Positions 1-6,899 of a stretch of DNA of 64,000 nucleotides are shown one piece after another. The DNA is taken from IMG/VR virus record IMGVR_UViG_3300015371_000002, positions 1 to 64,000 of that record; one strand, given 5' to 3'. The notes below the pieces were generated by a model that ran no database searches, was not told the origin of the DNA, and worked only from the letters and a program-made list of their open reading frames with translations. Position 1 is the first letter of the stretch; each line of letters opens with the position of its first letter. The position numbers and the translations under genes were made by a program. The DNA is from a virus.

Positions 1-11
1 AGGATAGAGAC

Positions 12-113
12 ATGGATTGCGAGATAGTGAGCATAGCCAATATGTTTATTGGCCTAGCAATAGGCGTCGCAGCCTGTCTTGTCTTCGAATTTGTGCTCAG
101 AATATTCGAATAA
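12..113 (+). CDS. tiny single-span membrane protein (33 aa)
   Basis: This short frame starts at ATG 12 with an AGGA box 7 bases upstream and ends at TAA 111-113. After a short acidic N-terminus the peptide is almost entirely hydrophobic (FIGLAIGVAACLVF), which fits one transmembrane helix, and it ends in a charged tail. The next gene begins 24 bases downstream behind its own ribosome-binding site, so the two look like an operon. I do not recognise a family. Small one-helix proteins recur in this arm (4928-5077, 5101-5238), which supports it being real, but the length alone cannot prove coding. Confidence 0.45.
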   Translation: MDCEIVSIANMFIGLAIGVAACLVFEFVLRIFE

Positions 114-136
114 ACTCCACCGGAGTGAGGATATCC

Positions 137-481
137 ATGGGCGATGAAGCAACGACATTAAAGGCGTGGATAGAGATTATGGCAGATGGGGAGCCGGTTG
201 AGGCCGTTGTGATCGGCGAAATGGGTGGGGGAGGCTCTGGCTCTGAGAATGTGTCAGGATACGCTGAACAACCGCGAGGGCAGGTGCTATCCTGGGAACA
301 GGCGATACCTTGGATTAGCTATGAGTTTGATGATGGATACGGCGCACCAGGATGCAATGCGATTTGGGCTTGGACACCATCGTGGACGATAGGCATCAGC
401 AACTACGATGGCTCTACATCACCATTCCGTATACCTCGCAATCCAACGCCGGGTATGCCGGAAATGCCAGGCGGCGACTGA
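137..481 (+). CDS. hypothetical protein, 114 aa
   Basis: The frame is open further upstream, but ATG 137 is preferred because GGAGTGAGG lies 9-15 bases before it in a leader that resembles those of other small genes in this arm. The product is acidic, with a Gly/Ser run near residues 30-40 and a Pro/Gly-rich C-terminus. It is rich in Trp, which suggests a small beta-structured protein. No signal peptide or membrane segment is visible. I do not recognise a family. It follows the 33-aa membrane peptide and precedes another small gene on the same strand. Confidence 0.55.
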   Translation: MGDEATTLKAWIEIMADGEPVEAVVIGEMGGGGSGSENVSGYAEQPRGQVLSWEQAIPWISYEFDDGYGAPGCNAIWAWTPSWTIGISNYDGSTSPFRIPRNPTPGMPEMPGGD

Positions 482-483
482 AT

Positions 484-495
484 AAACTTCACCCC
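484..495 (+). repeat. leader repeat AAACTTCACCCC, copy 1
   Basis: This 12-mer recurs exactly at 4900-4911. In both places it lies between a TAA-type stop and a ribosome-binding site, about 16-20 bases upstream of an ATG (515 and 4928). It belongs to a wider leader family in this arm. Confidence 0.6.
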
Positions 496-514
496 AGTTT
501 GAGGGGACGCACAG

Positions 515-820
515 ATGATGCGGGATTGCAGGATTGAGATTGGCGGCCTCAATGAGGCCGAGGCAAAATGCCTTAGCGAACTGCTTGGCGCTATCCTCCG
601 TGCCAACGGATATACCGGCAAGAAGATTGAGGTTTGGCAATTCTCTACTGAGCCATCTGAACGCGGCGTTAGCCGGCAAATTTTCCCCAGTATCCCAAAT
701 CCCCGGATGAGGACAGAGCCTATGCAGAAAATAGCGGTATTATGTAGCAACGGCCACCAAGCCGTCCGTTGCTACGGCTCCGCAAGTCCCGACCTCAGGA
801 GATGGTCGTATAGACGGTAG
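515..820 (+). CDS. hypothetical protein, 101 aa, possibly two fused cistrons
   Basis: ATG 515 (or 518) follows GAGGGG at 501-506. The N-terminal 50 residues look like a compact alpha/beta protein (RIEIGGLNEAEAKCL and similar). From about residue 60 the frame runs through a leader-like sequence (CCCCGGATGAGG at 701-712) and then through an in-frame ATG at 722. That internal ATG would give a 32-residue peptide with its own ribosome-binding site. The gene may therefore be two cistrons joined by loss of a stop codon, or may carry an internal start. I recognise no family. Confidence 0.5.
   Translation: MMRDCRIEIGGLNEAEAKCLSELLGAILRANGYTGKKIEVWQFSTEPSERGVSRQIFPSIPNPRMRTEPMQKIAVLCSNGHQAVRCYGSASPDLRRWSYRR
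701..712 (+). repeat. leader repeat CCCCGGATGAGG, copy 1
   Basis: This 12-mer is identical to 4630-4641. The second copy is the leader of the gene at 4651; this one lies inside the frame of 515-820, 10 bases before an in-frame ATG at 722. It holds a Shine-Dalgarno-like GGATGAGG core. Confidence 0.6.
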
Positions 821-868
821 GTGCGTGCGATGAGCGCGCGGTTCTCAGATAGGCTCCGCCTCCCTCTC

Positions 869-1717
869 TTATCGAAGAAGAGCGTCATCGTTCTCTGGGC
901 GGTCCTCGGTTTTTGTCACAATACGCCTGTTGTAGGCAGTGTAAGTCACGCGCTTCCCCCGAGAGGAGGAGTCTGGCAGATCAAAGCCAAACCTGCTTTC
1001 AATCCGGTTCCCAAATACATCAAGGTAGACCAATCCTCCGTAAGCGATCAGCCGAATCTTCAAAAGAGCATCTATGCTACGACCCGCGTGGGGTATACCC
1101 GTGATTGTGAATGTGATCCGTTTTGTTTCGTCGGCGGGGACAATGCCCTGATGAAAGTCCCAATTAGTCATCCTCATGTCGGGTCTTTCTGGCGTGAGCC
1201 TTTCGTTAGAATGAATGGTTCCCCGTATATGAGAGAGCGTGGCGGGGGTGCGCCCATAGTTAGCGATCTGGATTTCAGCGGACGGAACGAATTGCTCTTC
1301 GTGCATCCATCCATCGCGTGGAGACCAGGATACGGTTCCGATGTCCACCACAAAGAGATAGGGCTGTTCAAGAGCGAGAAGACTCTCGGTCAGCTTAGTC
1401 TGGTTAGCCATAAGACTGACCAGTCCGCTGGTAGCCCACCAAAGTGTGCAGGTGAATCCGGCCACGAGGACCGTCGCGAGAGCAGTAATAGCACCGTCAT
1501 TCTCGCTAGCCGTGAGGCGAGCGCAAGCGACAGTAAGTTTCACTCTAGTAAAAGATTTGACGAGCAAGCCGACTTCTTCGTGAAGGGCGTGATAGGCCTC
1601 ATTGTTCTTGCTGTGGTGAATGCACTCCTTAAAAGATTCTGATGACCCGACTAACCAGAGAACCAGCACAGCAAACAGGACGCTGACTATTGATAGCCTC
1701 AATACGCCAGAGAACAT
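869..1717 (-). CDS. membrane-anchored hypothetical protein, 282 aa
   Basis: The N-terminus carries one hydrophobic segment (residues 4-26, rich in Val/Leu). A second lies near residues 75-100 (AITALATVLVAGFTCTLWW). A large polar domain follows. The pattern SLLALEQPYLFV...EIQIANYGRTPATL is typical of a widespread alphaproteobacterial family of membrane proteins of unknown function, in which the NYG(K/R)TPA motif sits in a beta-sandwich-like C-terminal domain. The plus-strand frame over the same bases has no such features. It lies just upstream of the DUF6471 gene's stop, in the same orientation. The role is unknown. Confidence 0.7.
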   Translation of the reverse strand: MFSGVLRLSIVSVLFAVLVLWLVGSSESFKECIHHSKNNEAYHALHEEVGLLVKSFTRVKLTVACARLTASENDGAITALATVLVAGFTCTLWWATSGLVSLMANQTKLTESLLALEQPYLFVVDIGTVSWSPRDGWMHEEQFVPSAEIQIANYGRTPATLSHIRGTIHSNERLTPERPDMRMTNWDFHQGIVPADETKRITFTITGIPHAGRSIDALLKIRLIAYGGLVYLDVFGNRIESRFGFDLPDSSSRGKRVTYTAYNRRIVTKTEDRPENDDALLR

Positions 1718-1721
1718 ACGC

Positions 1722-1964
1722 CTATATATCTCCTAGTTGAATGCCCTCCATTTCCAACGCTGCTAACGTTGCCAGCAAAAACGTGGCTGCGAAGGTTCCA
1801 CGCCGAAGCTTCGCCTTGATCGACGCTTCAGTCTCCCCGGAAAGACCATGCTCCTTCAGTCGTTCAGCAAGGTTGGCATACGTCAGCCCGGCACGTTTCA
1901 ACTCCGCTTTGACGAAGCGCGAGGCTCGCAATGCCAGTTCTTCCTCAGTCGCAGCCAATCCCAT
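1722..1964 (-). CDS. DUF6471 domain protein, 80 aa
   Basis: The protein is nearly all DUF6471 domain: RFVKAELKRAGLTY, LAERLKEHG, then EASIKAKLRRGTF and FLLATLAALEMEGI. The helical pattern resembles a small helix-turn-helix fold, so a DNA-binding role is plausible, although the family has no established function that I know of. ATG 1964 is chosen over the longer frame reaching 2081 because it gives the usual family length and has GGGGCGGA upstream. The gene is divergent from the IS1595-family transposase, and the intergenic region has an inverted repeat that could be a shared control region. Confidence 0.8.
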   Translation of the reverse strand: MGLAATEEELALRASRFVKAELKRAGLTYANLAERLKEHGLSGETEASIKAKLRRGTFAATFLLATLAALEMEGIQLGDI

Positions 1965-1992
1965 GAGTTCCGCCCCAGGACGGAAGGTATCA

Positions 1993-2061
1993 TATGCGCG
2001 TCTTTTGTGATTTGACAAGATCCCTGACGGCAGCTCATATACGCGCCATAGGACGCGCATA
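1993..2061. promoter_or_regulatory. divergent intergenic region with 10-bp inverted repeat and candidate promoter
   Basis: TATGCGCGTC at 1993-2002 is the exact reverse complement of GACGCGCATA at 2052-2061. Between them a perfect TTGACA at 2012-2017 lies 17-20 bases before AT-rich candidates for a -10 box (TCATAT, TATACG). This would fire toward the transposase at 2070. The palindrome may be an operator for the DUF6471 protein or another regulator, which is inference. Confidence 0.35.
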
Positions 2062-2069
2062 CGGACCCA

Positions 2070-3056
2070 ATGCCTCAACACTTCCTCTTGTCAGCAAAGG
2101 CCCGGTCGCTCTCTTTGAGCGCCGCCCTGCGCATGACGGATGAGGAAGCTGAAGCCGGGTTTATCAGCATTCGGTGGCACAAGACCGGCGGCAAACCTAT
2201 CTGCCCCCGCTGCGAATGCCCGACCGTCTACAACTGCCGCAAATCGCACGGCGCCTCACGCTGGCGGTGCAAGGCTTGCCGCAAGGATTTCAGCATCACC
2301 AGCGGCACCCTGTTTGCCTTCCATAAAATGCCATTGCGGAACTACCTCGCGGCCATCGCTATCTTCTGCAACGAGGTTAAGGGGAAGTCCGCTCTCGCTC
2401 TCTCCCGCGACCTGAACGTCCAATACAAGACGGCTTATGTCGTAGCGCACAAAATCCGTGAGGCAATGGCTTCTGAACTGAAGGGCATGCAACTCGGCGG
2501 GGAAGGCGAGACCGTAGAGATCGATGGCGGCTACTTCGGCGGATATGTGAAGCCGGCTAATTTCAAGGACAATCGCCGCGATCGGCGACTGGCCAAGAAC
2601 CAGTCGGGGAAGCGTCAGGTCGTCGTGGTGATGCGCGAGCGAGGTGGATATACCCTCCCCGCCGTATTCAAGTCGGAGTCAGCGGCCCTTGGATGGATCG
2701 CATCGCGGCTTGCCAAGGAAACACGTCTGATCGCCGATGAGGCGCCATCCTGGAATGACCTGCATGGGCGTTTCCGCGTGGACAGGATCGACCATGGACA
2801 AGCCTACAGTCTGCCTGGGGGTGTCTCCAGCAACGGAGCTGAGGAGTTTTTCAGCCGGATGCGCCGCGCCGAGATCGGCCATCATCACCATATCGCCGGT
2901 CCCTATCTGGTCCGCTACGCGCAGGAAGCGGCGTGGCGTGAGGACAGGCGGCGGGTGGACAACGGGCGGCAGGTCCAGGCTGTAATGGGATTGGCAATGC
3001 GCTGCGCTCCCAGCGTAGACTGGTGCGGCTACTGGCAGCGTGCTGCGCGGCACTAA
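2070..3056 (+). CDS. IS1595-family transposase, 328 aa
   Basis: This is a DDE transposase of the IS1595 type (ISXO2-like). An N-terminal zinc ribbon shows CPRCECP near residue 45 and RWRCKACRKDF near 65, followed by the family-typical TSGTLFAFHKMP. The catalytic core starts at VEIDGGYFGG, has a second acidic site in IADEAPSW, and ends in NGAEEFFSRMRRAE-GHHHHIAGPYL and a WREDRR tail. The length fits the family. I found no clear terminal inverted repeats on either side, so it may be a domesticated or end-degraded copy, or a passenger gene of this arm rather than an active insertion sequence. Confidence 0.9.
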   Translation: MPQHFLLSAKARSLSLSAALRMTDEEAEAGFISIRWHKTGGKPICPRCECPTVYNCRKSHGASRWRCKACRKDFSITSGTLFAFHKMPLRNYLAAIAIFCNEVKGKSALALSRDLNVQYKTAYVVAHKIREAMASELKGMQLGGEGETVEIDGGYFGGYVKPANFKDNRRDRRLAKNQSGKRQVVVVMRERGGYTLPAVFKSESAALGWIASRLAKETRLIADEAPSWNDLHGRFRVDRIDHGQAYSLPGGVSSNGAEEFFSRMRRAEIGHHHHIAGPYLVRYAQEAAWREDRRRVDNGRQVQAVMGLAMRCAPSVDWCGYWQRAARH

Positions 3057-3110
3057 TGGCGACGGGAAGCTGACTCCCGATGCTGCCGCTGGCGAATCGT
3101 TCTGACCTAG

Positions 3111-3131
3111 CCGTGTAGACCTTCTACACGG
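3111..3131. repeat. perfect 9-bp palindrome downstream of the transposase
   Basis: CCGTGTAGA, a CCT loop and TCTACACGG form a perfect stem. It lies 55 bases after the transposase stop and just before the ribosome-binding site of the gene at 3145. No T-run follows, so it is a poor intrinsic terminator. It could be an operator or a recombination site. Confidence 0.6.
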
Positions 3132-3144
3132 AAAGGGAAGACAC

Positions 3145-3924
3145 GTGAAGTTGCCTGGCGCTGCACAAAGCAGAGTTCTTAGGACTACGCTTGCTCTGGC
3201 GGGGGGTGCTTATGGGGGTTGGCTGATGGTTGAGGGACCATGGACCATAGCCGGAACGGTCATTGGGGCCTGCATTTTAGTCGCCACGCTTTTCCTGATA
3301 GTAACAACACTCATAGAGTGGGTCCGGCCGGGAAGGCGATTGAAAGCCCTTATAGCCGATCCGGCTGACGTTCAATTTCTAATTCCTTCTCGCGCACGAG
3401 GCTGTGACCACGCAATCCAGGACGAAAGGAATCATCTAGTCACCCAACTTATCCTACCTCCCAATTCAGATACTCTGGTCGAGATACGTATTGCTCCTCG
3501 ACATACGTTCGAGACCCATACGTTGCAATTTGGCACTCCTTATACCGAGGGCGATGAAGAAGGCTATGAGAGAAAGCCTAGAGCGCTAAGCTATCTTAAC
3601 CCATTCATTGCTGTAGGTGTGGACAGAGCCGGTGTTCCGGGAGAGACGCCGGGCCACAAGATCAATACGCACGGCTACTACCAATTAGAAATGCCGTGGT
3701 ATTGGAACCCGCAGACTATCCGAGTCATTGGTCTAAAAGTCAGGACTCGATCAAAGGGAACATACGAATGGCAAACTGTCTTAGCTGGGGCTGACTTTGT
3801 TGCTTTTAAGAAGCTGTCTATCGTCGTCACTAATCTACCACTCAGAATGAACTGTATAAACCCGGCCCATGAGGCTCACGATATACTACCGATTCTTAAC
3901 CGCCGGCCTTTACTCTCATGTTGA
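3145..3924 (+). CDS. membrane-anchored hypothetical protein, 259 aa
   Basis: The gene starts at GTG 3145 with AAAGGGAAG just upstream. Two hydrophobic segments lie near residues 14-28 and 34-58 (TIAGTVIGACILVATLFLIVTTLI), followed by a soluble domain of about 200 residues that is rich in beta-strand pattern (LVEIRIAPRHTFETHTLQFG). This architecture parallels the protein at 869-1717, although they are not obviously homologous. No catalytic motif is visible. Function unknown. Confidence 0.7.
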   Translation: MKLPGAAQSRVLRTTLALAGGAYGGWLMVEGPWTIAGTVIGACILVATLFLIVTTLIEWVRPGRRLKALIADPADVQFLIPSRARGCDHAIQDERNHLVTQLILPPNSDTLVEIRIAPRHTFETHTLQFGTPYTEGDEEGYERKPRALSYLNPFIAVGVDRAGVPGETPGHKINTHGYYQLEMPWYWNPQTIRVIGLKVRTRSKGTYEWQTVLAGADFVAFKKLSIVVTNLPLRMNCINPAHEAHDILPILNRRPLLSC

Positions 3925-3952
3925 AAGACCCGCCTTCGCCCCAACCCTCGGT

Positions 3953-4375
3953 TCATTGCCCCCCTAATTCTTTCTTTCTCTCATCCCCCACGCCGACGGT
4001 CCGCACCACTCCTCGCTTGCTGAGCGCCAGCAGCGCCGCCCGGAGCCGGCTCTTGGCCATCTTCCGAATTGCAGGGCTAGGTAGCTCGATCCCCTTGCTG
4101 GCTAGCACGCGGACAGCCAGCGCGGAGATTGCCAGCGGCTCGCCAGCCTCGCGCATGACCTCCAATGCCAGCCGCCTAATCTCTCCGCGCTTGAATACCG
4201 GGTTCGGACGCCGCGTCGGAGGTGGTATCCACAGCTCAGGCTCCAGGTCGTGGATCGCTGCTTCTATCGCCTCGCGTCGGCTCCGCTGAAAATCCAGCAT
4301 AGACTCAAGACGGGCGATGTTCTCATTACAGCGGACGCGTGACAGCCGAAGTCGCGCAAGGTATCGATTGCTCAT
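3953..4375 (-). CDS. small winged-helix-like protein, 140 aa
   Basis: An N-terminal coiled-coil-like helix (residues 10-45) leads into a Pro-rich linker and a C-terminal domain. The C-terminal pattern IRRLALEVMREAGEPL, then VRVLASKGI and ALLALSKRGVVRTVG is that of a small winged helix common in rhizobial hypothetical proteins. A DNA-binding or regulatory role is likely but unproven. It converges with the membrane gene at 3145-3924. Confidence 0.7.
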   Translation of the reverse strand: MSNRYLARLRLSRVRCNENIARLESMLDFQRSRREAIEAAIHDLEPELWIPPPTRRPNPVFKRGEIRRLALEVMREAGEPLAISALAVRVLASKGIELPSPAIRKMAKSRLRAALLALSKRGVVRTVGVGDERKKELGGQ

Positions 4376-4463
4376 GCCGCATATGGTATTAAATCAGAGG
4401 CACGACGCCTCGTATCTTGTGGTGCTCGTTGCTACATAATACCGGAAAATAGCCGACCTATCC

Positions 4464-4628
4464 ATGATGCCAAAGCCGAGCGTCTATAGGCGCGATGATG
4501 GAATGACATACGTCAAGCTCAATGAGGCGTTCCACGTTCGTGCTGACCTTAAGACGGACGGGAGTATTGTCGGCGCCGGATCTGCCGAAACGCTCGACCC
4601 GGAAGAGCTTGTGGAAGTGATTAACTAG
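4464..4628 (+). CDS. small acidic protein, 54 aa
   Basis: ATG 4464 (or 4467) opens a 54-codon frame ending at TAG 4626-4628. The product is soluble and acidic at its C-terminus (LDPEELVEVIN). The upstream ribosome-binding site is weak. The stop lies inside the leader of the next gene (4651), which suggests an operon. No family recognised. Confidence 0.45.
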   Translation: MMPKPSVYRRDDGMTYVKLNEAFHVRADLKTDGSIVGAGSAETLDPEELVEVIN

Positions 4629-4629
4629 A

Positions 4630-4641
4630 CCCCGGATGAGG
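4630..4641 (+). promoter_or_regulatory. leader/ribosome-binding motif CCCCGGATGAGG, copy 2
   Basis: It is an exact copy of 701-712. It supplies the GATGAGG ribosome-binding site for the ATG at 4651. Confidence 0.6.
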
Positions 4642-4650
4642 TAGCGTGCC

Positions 4651-4845
4651 ATGCATAAGACTAAGCTGTTTCGAGACCTCAAGCCAGGGGATCGTATGGT
4701 CATAGAGGATAGTGGTGATATGGCTGTGGTCCTAGACCGCCCCCGTAAGGGGATGACATGGAGAATGTTGCACGTATCAATCCAGCTTCCGTCAGGACGA
4801 GGCTGGTGCGAGATGGCTCCGGACGCGGTCATATCCCTGGCATAA
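4651..4845 (+). CDS. small hypothetical protein, 64 aa
   Basis: The product looks like a small beta-barrel-type protein: LKPGDRMVIEDSGDMAVVLD, then a WRMLHVSI strand and a C-terminal DAVISLA. It is preceded by the CCCCGGATGAGG leader and sits between other small plus-strand genes. No family is recognised, but the composition and leader make it a convincing gene. Confidence 0.65.
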   Translation: MHKTKLFRDLKPGDRMVIEDSGDMAVVLDRPRKGMTWRMLHVSIQLPSGRGWCEMAPDAVISLA

Positions 4846-4899
4846 CCCAAATGATTACGCGCTTCATCGCCGCCGACAGTGAGTGTCATTGCAGGCCGT

Positions 4900-4911
4900 A
4901 AACTTCACCCC
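4900..4911 (+). repeat. leader repeat AAACTTCACCCC, copy 2
   Basis: It is identical to 484-495 and lies 17 bases upstream of the ATG at 4928, with TAGGGAAG as the probable ribosome-binding site. Confidence 0.6.
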
Positions 4912-4927
4912 GATCTAGGGAAGCGTC

Positions 4928-5077
4928 ATGCAGCAGGTAGATGTAATCTGGGTGTTCGTGGCATTCGTGGCCGGGGTGCTCGCGACCGGAGGTATTATAT
5001 GGTGGCGCGCAGTGCCGCTGGTTGATCGCTTCATCATGCGCCGACAGATGGCGTGGAGCCAAAAGCCGAGATTGTGA
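4928..5077 (+). CDS. small single-span membrane protein, 49 aa
   Basis: The peptide has one hydrophobic helix near residues 5-25 (VIWVFVAFVAGVLATGGII), then WWR and a basic tail, which predicts N-out/C-in topology by the positive-inside rule. It carries the repeated AAACTTCACCCC leader. The TGA stop overlaps the leader of the next gene. Function unknown. Confidence 0.55.
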   Translation: MQQVDVIWVFVAFVAGVLATGGIIWWRAVPLVDRFIMRRQMAWSQKPRL

Positions 5078-5100
5078 CGAAACCCCGGAGGAATACGGGC

Positions 5101-5238
5101 ATGCTTCTAACCATCGCCGGCTATGTATTGGATGCTGTAATGCTTGTCGCGGCAATAGCTCTGGCTGCCTCAGTCTTCGTTGTTAGGCCAAGCCACTTTC
5201 GCGCCAAACCCCCCCCCAAAGACGACAAGTGCCACTAA
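5101..5238 (+). CDS. small single-span membrane protein, 45 aa
   Basis: ATG 5101 is preferred over an earlier in-frame ATG at 5053 because CCCCGGAGGAA stands just before it. The first 30 residues form one hydrophobic helix (AVMLVAAIALAASVFVV), and the C-terminus is polar with a Pro run. It is one of three similar small membrane genes in this arm. Function unknown. Confidence 0.6.
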   Translation: MLLTIAGYVLDAVMLVAAIALAASVFVVRPSHFRAKPPPKDDKCH

Positions 5239-5253
5239 GCCCCGGAGACGGAC

Positions 5254-5601
5254 ATGCATAAGTGCCAAATGGCTCTGCTGACCGCCGTGATAGCCGTTGC
5301 CAGCCTCTCAGGCACCGCAGAGGCCCGCAACGGTTATGGACCAGGATACTATGGCCCAGTGTATCGCGGCGCCCCGTATCGTGGCTGGGGCTACGGTTAC
5401 CGTGGGGGCTGGCATAACCACGGCCACTACAACTACTGGGCGGCACCGCTTGCCTTGGGGCTGGGCTCGCTCGCCCTGGGAGCGGCCCTGGCCGCGCCAT
5501 ATTACTATGCACCTCCGGCATACTACGCCCCTCCGCCCGCGTATTACCCCCCGCCGTATGGAGCTTTCTATGCCCCCTCTCCCTACTACTGGCGTTACTG
5601 A
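5254..5601 (+). CDS. secreted Gly/Tyr/Pro-rich protein, 115 aa
   Basis: A typical signal peptide occupies residues 1-24 (LLTAVIAVASLSGTAEA, likely cut after AEA). The mature part is low-complexity: a Gly/Tyr/Trp/His-rich stretch, a small hydrophobic Leu/Ala/Gly segment near residues 64-80, then PPAYYAPPPAYYPPP-type repeats. Such proteins are common in rhizobial genomes and their role in the envelope is not established. The leader CCCCGGAGACGGAC matches the local leader family. In a phage context it could act as a moron, which is inference. Confidence 0.75.
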   Translation: MHKCQMALLTAVIAVASLSGTAEARNGYGPGYYGPVYRGAPYRGWGYGYRGGWHNHGHYNYWAAPLALGLGSLALGAALAAPYYYAPPAYYAPPPAYYPPPYGAFYAPSPYYWRY

Positions 5602-5793
5602 AATGAAGGACGATACGATCGTTGACCTGCCAACGTTGTGGCTTGGCTCCACATAAGCGATCAGCCAAAAAGTCCGGGCATCCAGCTAGAACGGCCACCA
5701 CGCCTTGGGGTAGTGTCTCAGTTTCCTAATTATCCCTTTGACAAACAGGGAGGGAATGTTTCCATGACCGAGCGTGACAGGCCGACTGAGGGG
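5602..5793. other. short non-coding gap
   Basis: No convincing gene is seen here. A 17-codon frame (5603-5656) is too short to support. GGGAGGG near 5749 followed by ATG 5764 looks like a start site, but the frame it opens is antisense to the broken gene at 5794-6525. Confidence 0.4.
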
Positions 5794-6525
5794 TCAGAAG
5801 AAATAGCGCTCAAAGATCTGGACGATGCGTTGCGTGAGATCGACCATCTCACGCAGGCGTGCAACAATGTCTTCTCCCTTCAGAACCTCAATGTCGCCGA
5901 ACGCTACGCTAATCACGGGCTTCGCGTCATACTCAATCTCCGTTCCAGGCGAACATCGCGCCAATACAATCTCATCTTCAAAAGCCTTGGGATAGATAAT
6001 CTCGATAATGGCATTAGGGGTGGAGGGGATGTTGGTGCTAACGGTGCGGCTGCCCCAGTGCGGTCCATTAAGGACGAACGGCACCAAGCGTGTGTGGGAG
6101 TCATCATTTCGAAGTCTATTGATAGCCCAGAGCAAGTTATTCCCTCCCTTGTATGGCTTGAGCCTGCGAATCAGCTTCTGAGCCGAGCCAGGGAGGTCCT
6201 TTACTTTTCGTTGTGTCGCGGGAAGTTCGAACTCCTTCAGGTCTCGGGCGAAGGGGAAATAGACCTAGCTTGCATTCTTGCCATTTGCAATTGCAAGGGA
6301 ACACGCGATATTGTCGAGAACGGAACGCAGATGGAACGCGACTTCACCGACCATGACTGGAAGCATCTCTGGGATAGGCGGGACCAAGAGTTTAACCGCC
6401 TCGTGAACGCCATCGGGCTCCGCCTCACGAACGATTATGTCAGAAGCGTGAAAAGCATCAACGGCGCGTTTGATATTCTCGACGTGCTCATTGGCCCGTG
6501 CGATCTTGATCTTGATCCCATGTAA
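5794..6525 (-). pseudogene. broken gene: hypothetical protein with internal amber stop and no clear start
   Basis: One reading frame runs from about 6525 down to 5794 and is cut by a single in-frame TAG at 6265-6267. Both halves look conserved. The first has RANEHVENIKRAVDAF and FHLRSVLDNIACSLAIANG. The second has YFPFARD, then LIRRLKPYKGGNNLLWAINRLRND, typical of bacterial hypothetical proteins with a LDHLA...YFPF...LN.L.N.DKH pattern. No ATG, GTG or TTG is placed to start the frame; upstream lie CAGAAG and ATCAAG hexamer repeats that suggest slippage. I call it a decayed gene. Amber readthrough is possible but less likely, since other genes here use TAG as a normal stop. Confidence 0.6.
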
Positions 6526-6641
6526 CGGATGCTTCTGCTTCTGCTTCTGTTCGGCACTCCATCGCGCTATGGGATAGCGAGTAACTCCGGACAGCAGGAA
6601 TATTATTCGAACAATAAAGCGTAGCGCTTGAGCCCAGAAAC

Positions 6642-6673
6642 AAAAAGCGGCCCCATGGACATGCCACGGGGCC
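6642..6673 (-). terminator. intrinsic terminator ending the late operon
   Basis: Read on the minus strand, GGCCCCGTGG, a 5-base loop and CCATGGGGCC form a 10-bp stem with one mismatch. It is followed by GC and TTTTTGTTT. It lies 23 bases after the last gene of the minus-strand operon (stop at 6696-6698), so it is the probable end of late transcription. Confidence 0.85.
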
Positions 6674-6695
6674 GGTATCGGATGGGTCTGGAGCT

Positions 6696-6890
6696 TTACC
6701 GAGACGCGAAGACAATCGCCCGTTGCTGCCAATAGGCATAGCGGATGCCGCATTCGAGAGCTAACGCCGGATGTGGCTTTTGGTTGGCCTGCGCGAGCAC
6801 GACCAGGCAGGCTTTCATGCCCCAGTAGGCGGCTTCGAGGTATTCCTCGTCGGAACAGTGCCTATCCACATCGGTCGACAGCACCATCAA
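6696..6890 (-). CDS. small hypothetical protein, 64 aa, last gene of the late operon
   Basis: Tandem ATGs at 6890/6887 follow GGAGGTTG. The product is soluble and mostly helical (DEEYLEAAYWGMKACLVVLAQ), with a short amphipathic C-terminus. It lies 9 bases after the lysozyme-like gene and just before the terminator, a position where phages often place lysis accessory proteins. It has no transmembrane segment, so a holin role is not supported. No family recognised. Confidence 0.65.
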   Translation of the reverse strand: MMVLSTDVDRHCSDEEYLEAAYWGMKACLVVLAQANQKPHPALALECGIRYAYWQQRAIVFASR

Positions 6891-6899
6891 CCTCCGCGA

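Noticed and set aside
821-1642. 273-codon plus-strand frame
   Set aside because: It is antisense to the membrane protein gene at 869-1717, which has clear membrane segments and a family-like motif; the plus frame has neither and no good ribosome-binding site.
3111-3131. Palindrome as the right end of an insertion sequence
   Set aside because: No matching copy was found left of the transposase and it does not resemble IS1595 ends.
4852-4902. 16-codon frame before the small membrane gene at 4928
   Set aside because: It is too short, has no ribosome-binding site and no recognisable pattern.
5831-5855. Perfect 10-bp hairpin TGCGTGAGAT/ATCTCACGCA as a terminator
   Set aside because: It lies inside the coding part of the broken gene and has no T-run on either strand.
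6265-6267. Genome-wide recoding of TAG
   Set aside because: Several intact genes end in TAG at sensible places (for example 4626-4628, 62353-62355), and only one gene has an internal TAG.
5764-6525. Plus-strand frame with a good ribosome-binding site (GGGAGGG) and ATG 5764
   Set aside because: Beyond the first few codons it is antisense to the conserved-looking halves of the broken gene; the minus frame matches a known type of protein, so the plus frame is probably chance.
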